Source of the DNA: Chloroflexota bacterium | GTDB lineage: Bacteria > Chloroflexota > Dormibacteria > Aeolococcales > Aeolococcaceae | Assembly (NCBI GenBank): GCA_005889515.1 | Contig: VBHE01000019.1 | Coordinates: 1-7,020, forward strand | Length of the DNA: 7,020 bases | Direction of reading: 5' to 3' | Shown here: positions 4,993-7,020 of the stretch, piece after piece | Numbering within the stretch: position 1 is the stretch's first letter | Layout: every line of letters starts with the position of its first letter | Program-made: the position numbers and the translations under genes | Notes under the pieces: generated by a model | What the model saw: the letters and a program-made list of their open reading frames with translations, nothing else | Told to the model about the DNA's origin: nothing | Databases searched by the model: none

Positions 4993-6847
4993 GGCCTGCC
5001 GGCGTCCTGCTGCGACCGGCCCCGCGAGGCGGCGGGACGGCGTCCACCCCGAGGCGAGCCGCGGTTCGCGCTCCAGGTCGGACGTCGCGCCCGCCGCCGT
5101 CACCGCGGGCGCGATCACGGTGCTCACGGTGAGCGCCGGCCTCGCCCTGCTCGGCGCCGGCATCGTCGGCGCCGCCGTGCCCGCGGTGCAGGCCCCCTTC
5201 GGCGCCGGGGGTGGCTGGGTGGCGGCGGCGTACGCGATCCCCCTGGCTCTGTCGCTGACGGTGAGCGGCCGGCTCGCCGACCGCGCCGGCGCCGACCGGC
5301 TGCTGCGCATCGGGCTGCTCGCCCTCGCCGCTTCCTCGCTGCTCTGCGCGCTGGCCCCGAACCTCCCGAGCCTGGTCGCGCTCCGCGCGCTGCAGGGCAC
5401 CGCCGCCGGGCTGCTCCCCGCGACCGCGCTCGCGCTCCTGCTCCGCGTCGCGCCGCGGCGCCACCTCGGCGCCGCCGTCGGCGTCTTCGCCGCGGGCGCG
5501 CTGCTGCTCCCCGCGGCCGGCCCACTCCTCGGCGGCTGGCTGGCGGCGGGGCCGGGCTGGCGAGCGCCGATGGCGGCGCAGGTGCCGGTCGCCCTCGCCG
5601 CGGCGCGCGCCTCGCTCGTCGTGCTCCCCCGCTCCGCGACCGGGGGGCGCCGCCGCGGCGACCTCGCCGGGCTGGTGAGCGGAGCGGTCGGGCTGCCCCT
5701 CGTGCTCCTGGCCCTCGCCGGCGGCGCGTCCTGGGGCTGGGGCTCGCCGCGGACCGTGCTCCTCGGCCTCGGCGGCGCCGCCGCCCTCGCCGTCTTCGCG
5801 GTCGTCGAGCTCGCCGCCGAGGAGCCGCTCGTCGACCTCGATCCGCTCCGCGATCCCACCACCGCCATCGCCACCACGCTCCTGGTGGTGCTCGTCGCCT
5901 GCCTGGGCGCCGGCTTCCTCGAGGCGCCGTCGCTGCTCCGCCAGGCGCTGGGCGGGGGAGGGCCGCTGGCCTGGCCGCCGCTGGTCACCGGCGTGCTCAC
6001 CGCCGCCGCGCTGCCACTCGCCGGCCGGCTGGGCGACCGCATCGGGCCGCGCTGGCCCGCGGCAGCGGGCCTCGTGCTGCTCGCATACACGACCTTTCTC
6101 CTGAGGCTCACCGGTCCCACGACCGCGGCATGGTGGGTGGGATTGCTCGCCGGGATCCGCGGCGCCGGGATGGGGATGGCGCTCACCGCGGCGCTGACGA
6201 CCGTCCTCGCCGGCCTCCCCCGGGGCGGCGAGAACCGCGCCGCCGCCGCTGTCGGCACCCTGCTGCGAGTGCCCGCGGCCATCGGTCTCGCCGCGCTGGT
6301 GGTGGTGACCGCGGTGTCCCGTCCGCACGTGGCGCGCACCCTCGACATCACCCCGCTCCAGCCGGCGGTCGCCTGGGGGCCGCTCCGGGCGGTGCTCCTC
6401 GTCACCGCCGGGATGACCGCGCTCGCGGCGCTGCTCGCGCTCCGGCTGCCGAGCGCGCCGGTCGAGGGAGGGCTCCGGCTCGATCTCGGTGGCCTGCTCG
6501 CGGCGCTCACCGGCACCCGCCGCCGCAGCATCTCCCTCGTCGGCCTGGGCACGCGGCCCGTCGCCGCTCCACCCGCACGCCCGGCGGCATCGCAGGCCCG
6601 GCCGAGGCGGCCGCGGAGTGCCACCGCCCCGCGTCCGCGGACCCGGGCCGCCGGCACCGGGGCGGCGCCCGCGAAGCCGAAGCCGGCGGCCCCCGCCCGT
6701 CCCCGCCACGCCTCTGCCCCGCGGACGGCGAAGACCCGTGCCGGGGCGCCCGCGACGGCACCCCCCGCCCCCCCCCGGCGCACCGCGCCGAGGCCCGCGG
6801 CAACCGCGTCGCGACGCCGCCCGAAGGAGCCGGACCCGGCCGTCTGA
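4982..6847 (+). CDS. DHA2-like 14-helix MFS efflux transporter with long basic C-terminal tail
   Basis: The product has 621 residues, longer than the usual ~500 of EmrB/QacA drug:proton antiporters. An in-frame stop at 4961 leaves GTG 4982 as the first start, nine bases after AGGGAA. Residues 1-40 are polar. The membrane part runs from about 41 to 489. Motif A is GRLADRAGADR (96-106), motif B starts at RALQGTAAG (135-143) and motif C ends in PAAGPLLGG (177-185). The stretch EEPLVDLDPLRDP (280-292) is the usual DHA2 loop before the second half. The Asp normally in helix 1 (LLDxTIVN) is replaced: the segment reads LALLGAGIVGAAVP (54-67). The substrate is unknown. Residues 511-621 form a Pro/Ala/Arg/Lys tail with 26 basic and 2 acidic residues, expected to be cytoplasmic. 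With the preceding adaptor gene it suggests an EmrAB-like pair. Confidence 0.9.
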   Translation: MLTEACRRPAATGPARRRDGVHPEASRGSRSRSDVAPAAVTAGAITVLTVSAGLALLGAGIVGAAVPAVQAPFGAGGGWVAAAYAIPLALSLTVSGRLADRAGADRLLRIGLLALAASSLLCALAPNLPSLVALRALQGTAAGLLPATALALLLRVAPRRHLGAAVGVFAAGALLLPAAGPLLGGWLAAGPGWRAPMAAQVPVALAAARASLVVLPRSATGGRRRGDLAGLVSGAVGLPLVLLALAGGASWGWGSPRTVLLGLGGAAALAVFAVVELAAEEPLVDLDPLRDPTTAIATTLLVVLVACLGAGFLEAPSLLRQALGGGGPLAWPPLVTGVLTAAALPLAGRLGDRIGPRWPAAAGLVLLAYTTFLLRLTGPTTAAWWVGLLAGIRGAGMGMALTAALTTVLAGLPRGGENRAAAAVGTLLRVPAAIGLAALVVVTAVSRPHVARTLDITPLQPAVAWGPLRAVLLVTAGMTALAALLALRLPSAPVEGGLRLDLGGLLAALTGTRRRSISLVGLGTRPVAAPPARPAASQARPRRPRSATAPRPRTRAAGTGAAPAKPKPAAPARPRHASAPRTAKTRAGAPATAPPAPPRRTAPRPAATASRRRPKEPDPAV

Positions 6848-7020
6848 GGCGGGCGGTCCGGAGGGGTCGTCTGTCGGAGTCCAGGGATCCTGACCTGCTA
6901 ACGGTTCAGCGAGTGTGTCACGCCGTTGGGTGAGAAGGAGCGTTGCCAGGGGTGTTGGGGAGCCGGCCTCCAGGGAGGCTTGGGGGCTGGCGGGGGAGCG
7001 GGATCGGCGATGGGGTGAGG
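6848..7020. other. Non-coding 3' region, G-rich on the plus strand
   Basis: No gene is supported. From about 6940 the plus strand is strongly G-rich, with runs of three to five G at 6949-6952, 6957-6960, 6973-6975, 6982-6986 and 6992-6996, so a G-quadruplex could form. GCCTC (6966-6970) and GAGGC (6975-6979) can form a 5-bp hairpin with a 4-base loop, but no T-run follows it. I do not see a clear terminator for the transporter gene. Confidence 0.4.

Noticed and set aside
4792..6783. Long minus-strand open frames opposite the MFS gene
   Set aside because: They are rich in Arg, Ala, Pro and Gly with no domain, while the plus-strand frame shows clear MFS motifs.
6890..6925. GGTTCAGCGAGTGTGTCA, which vaguely recalls an insertion-sequence end
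   Set aside because: No inverted partner, target duplication or transposase is present in the window, and the resemblance is only a memory-based impression.
6949..6996. G-runs capable of forming a G-quadruplex
   Set aside because: G-runs are common in such DNA and nothing ties these to a function; noted only in the region description.

Overview
The window comes from a very GC-rich bacterium: almost every third codon position is G or C, GTG starts are common, and -10 elements have the form TANNNT (TAGGGT, TACCCT, TACACT). An HNH endonuclease of the DUF222-associated type points to Actinomycetota. The style of the NnrE N-terminus and the Asp-Gln-rich adaptor would also fit Candidatus Dormibacterota or a related Chloroflexota-side lineage. 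The sequence alone does not settle this. No rRNA, complete tRNA, CRISPR array or clear mobile element is visible.

Layout. Positions 1-225 hold the C-terminal end of an HNH endonuclease that enters from the left. After a short convergent gap come two minus-strand genes in one operon: a GNAT acetyltransferase (340-831), preceded in transcription by a small one-pass membrane protein with a CxxC motif (828-1205). From a 20-bp divergent gap (1206-1225) a plus-strand operon runs the other way. It encodes a DUF62-family S-adenosylmethionine hydrolase (1226-2005) and NAD(P)H-hydrate epimerase NnrE (2002-2742). Both operons use a 4-base GTGA stop/start overlap, and both appear to start from leaderless transcripts driven by one symmetric TACCCTA element.

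After an intergenic region with a good promoter and overlapping inverted repeats (2743-2975) come a large HlyD/MacA-type membrane adaptor (2976-4880) and a DHA2-like 14-helix MFS transporter (4982-6847). Together they look like an EmrAB-type efflux pair. The transporter has its own promoter, a tiny leader ORF overlapping its start, and a long basic Pro/Ala/Arg tail. The last 170 bases hold no gene I can support.

How the genes work together. The plus-strand operon looks like a two-enzyme metabolite damage-control unit, since DUF62 enzymes destroy SAM and NnrE repairs hydrated NAD(P)H. The main oddities are an Ala where I expect the DUF62 triad His, a very long adaptor coiled coil built of [LVI]xx[DN][QN]xx heptads with a two-cysteine tip loop, and the shared symmetric divergent promoter. 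I found no clear new defence or mobile system. The adaptor/transporter pair is the part most worth following up.
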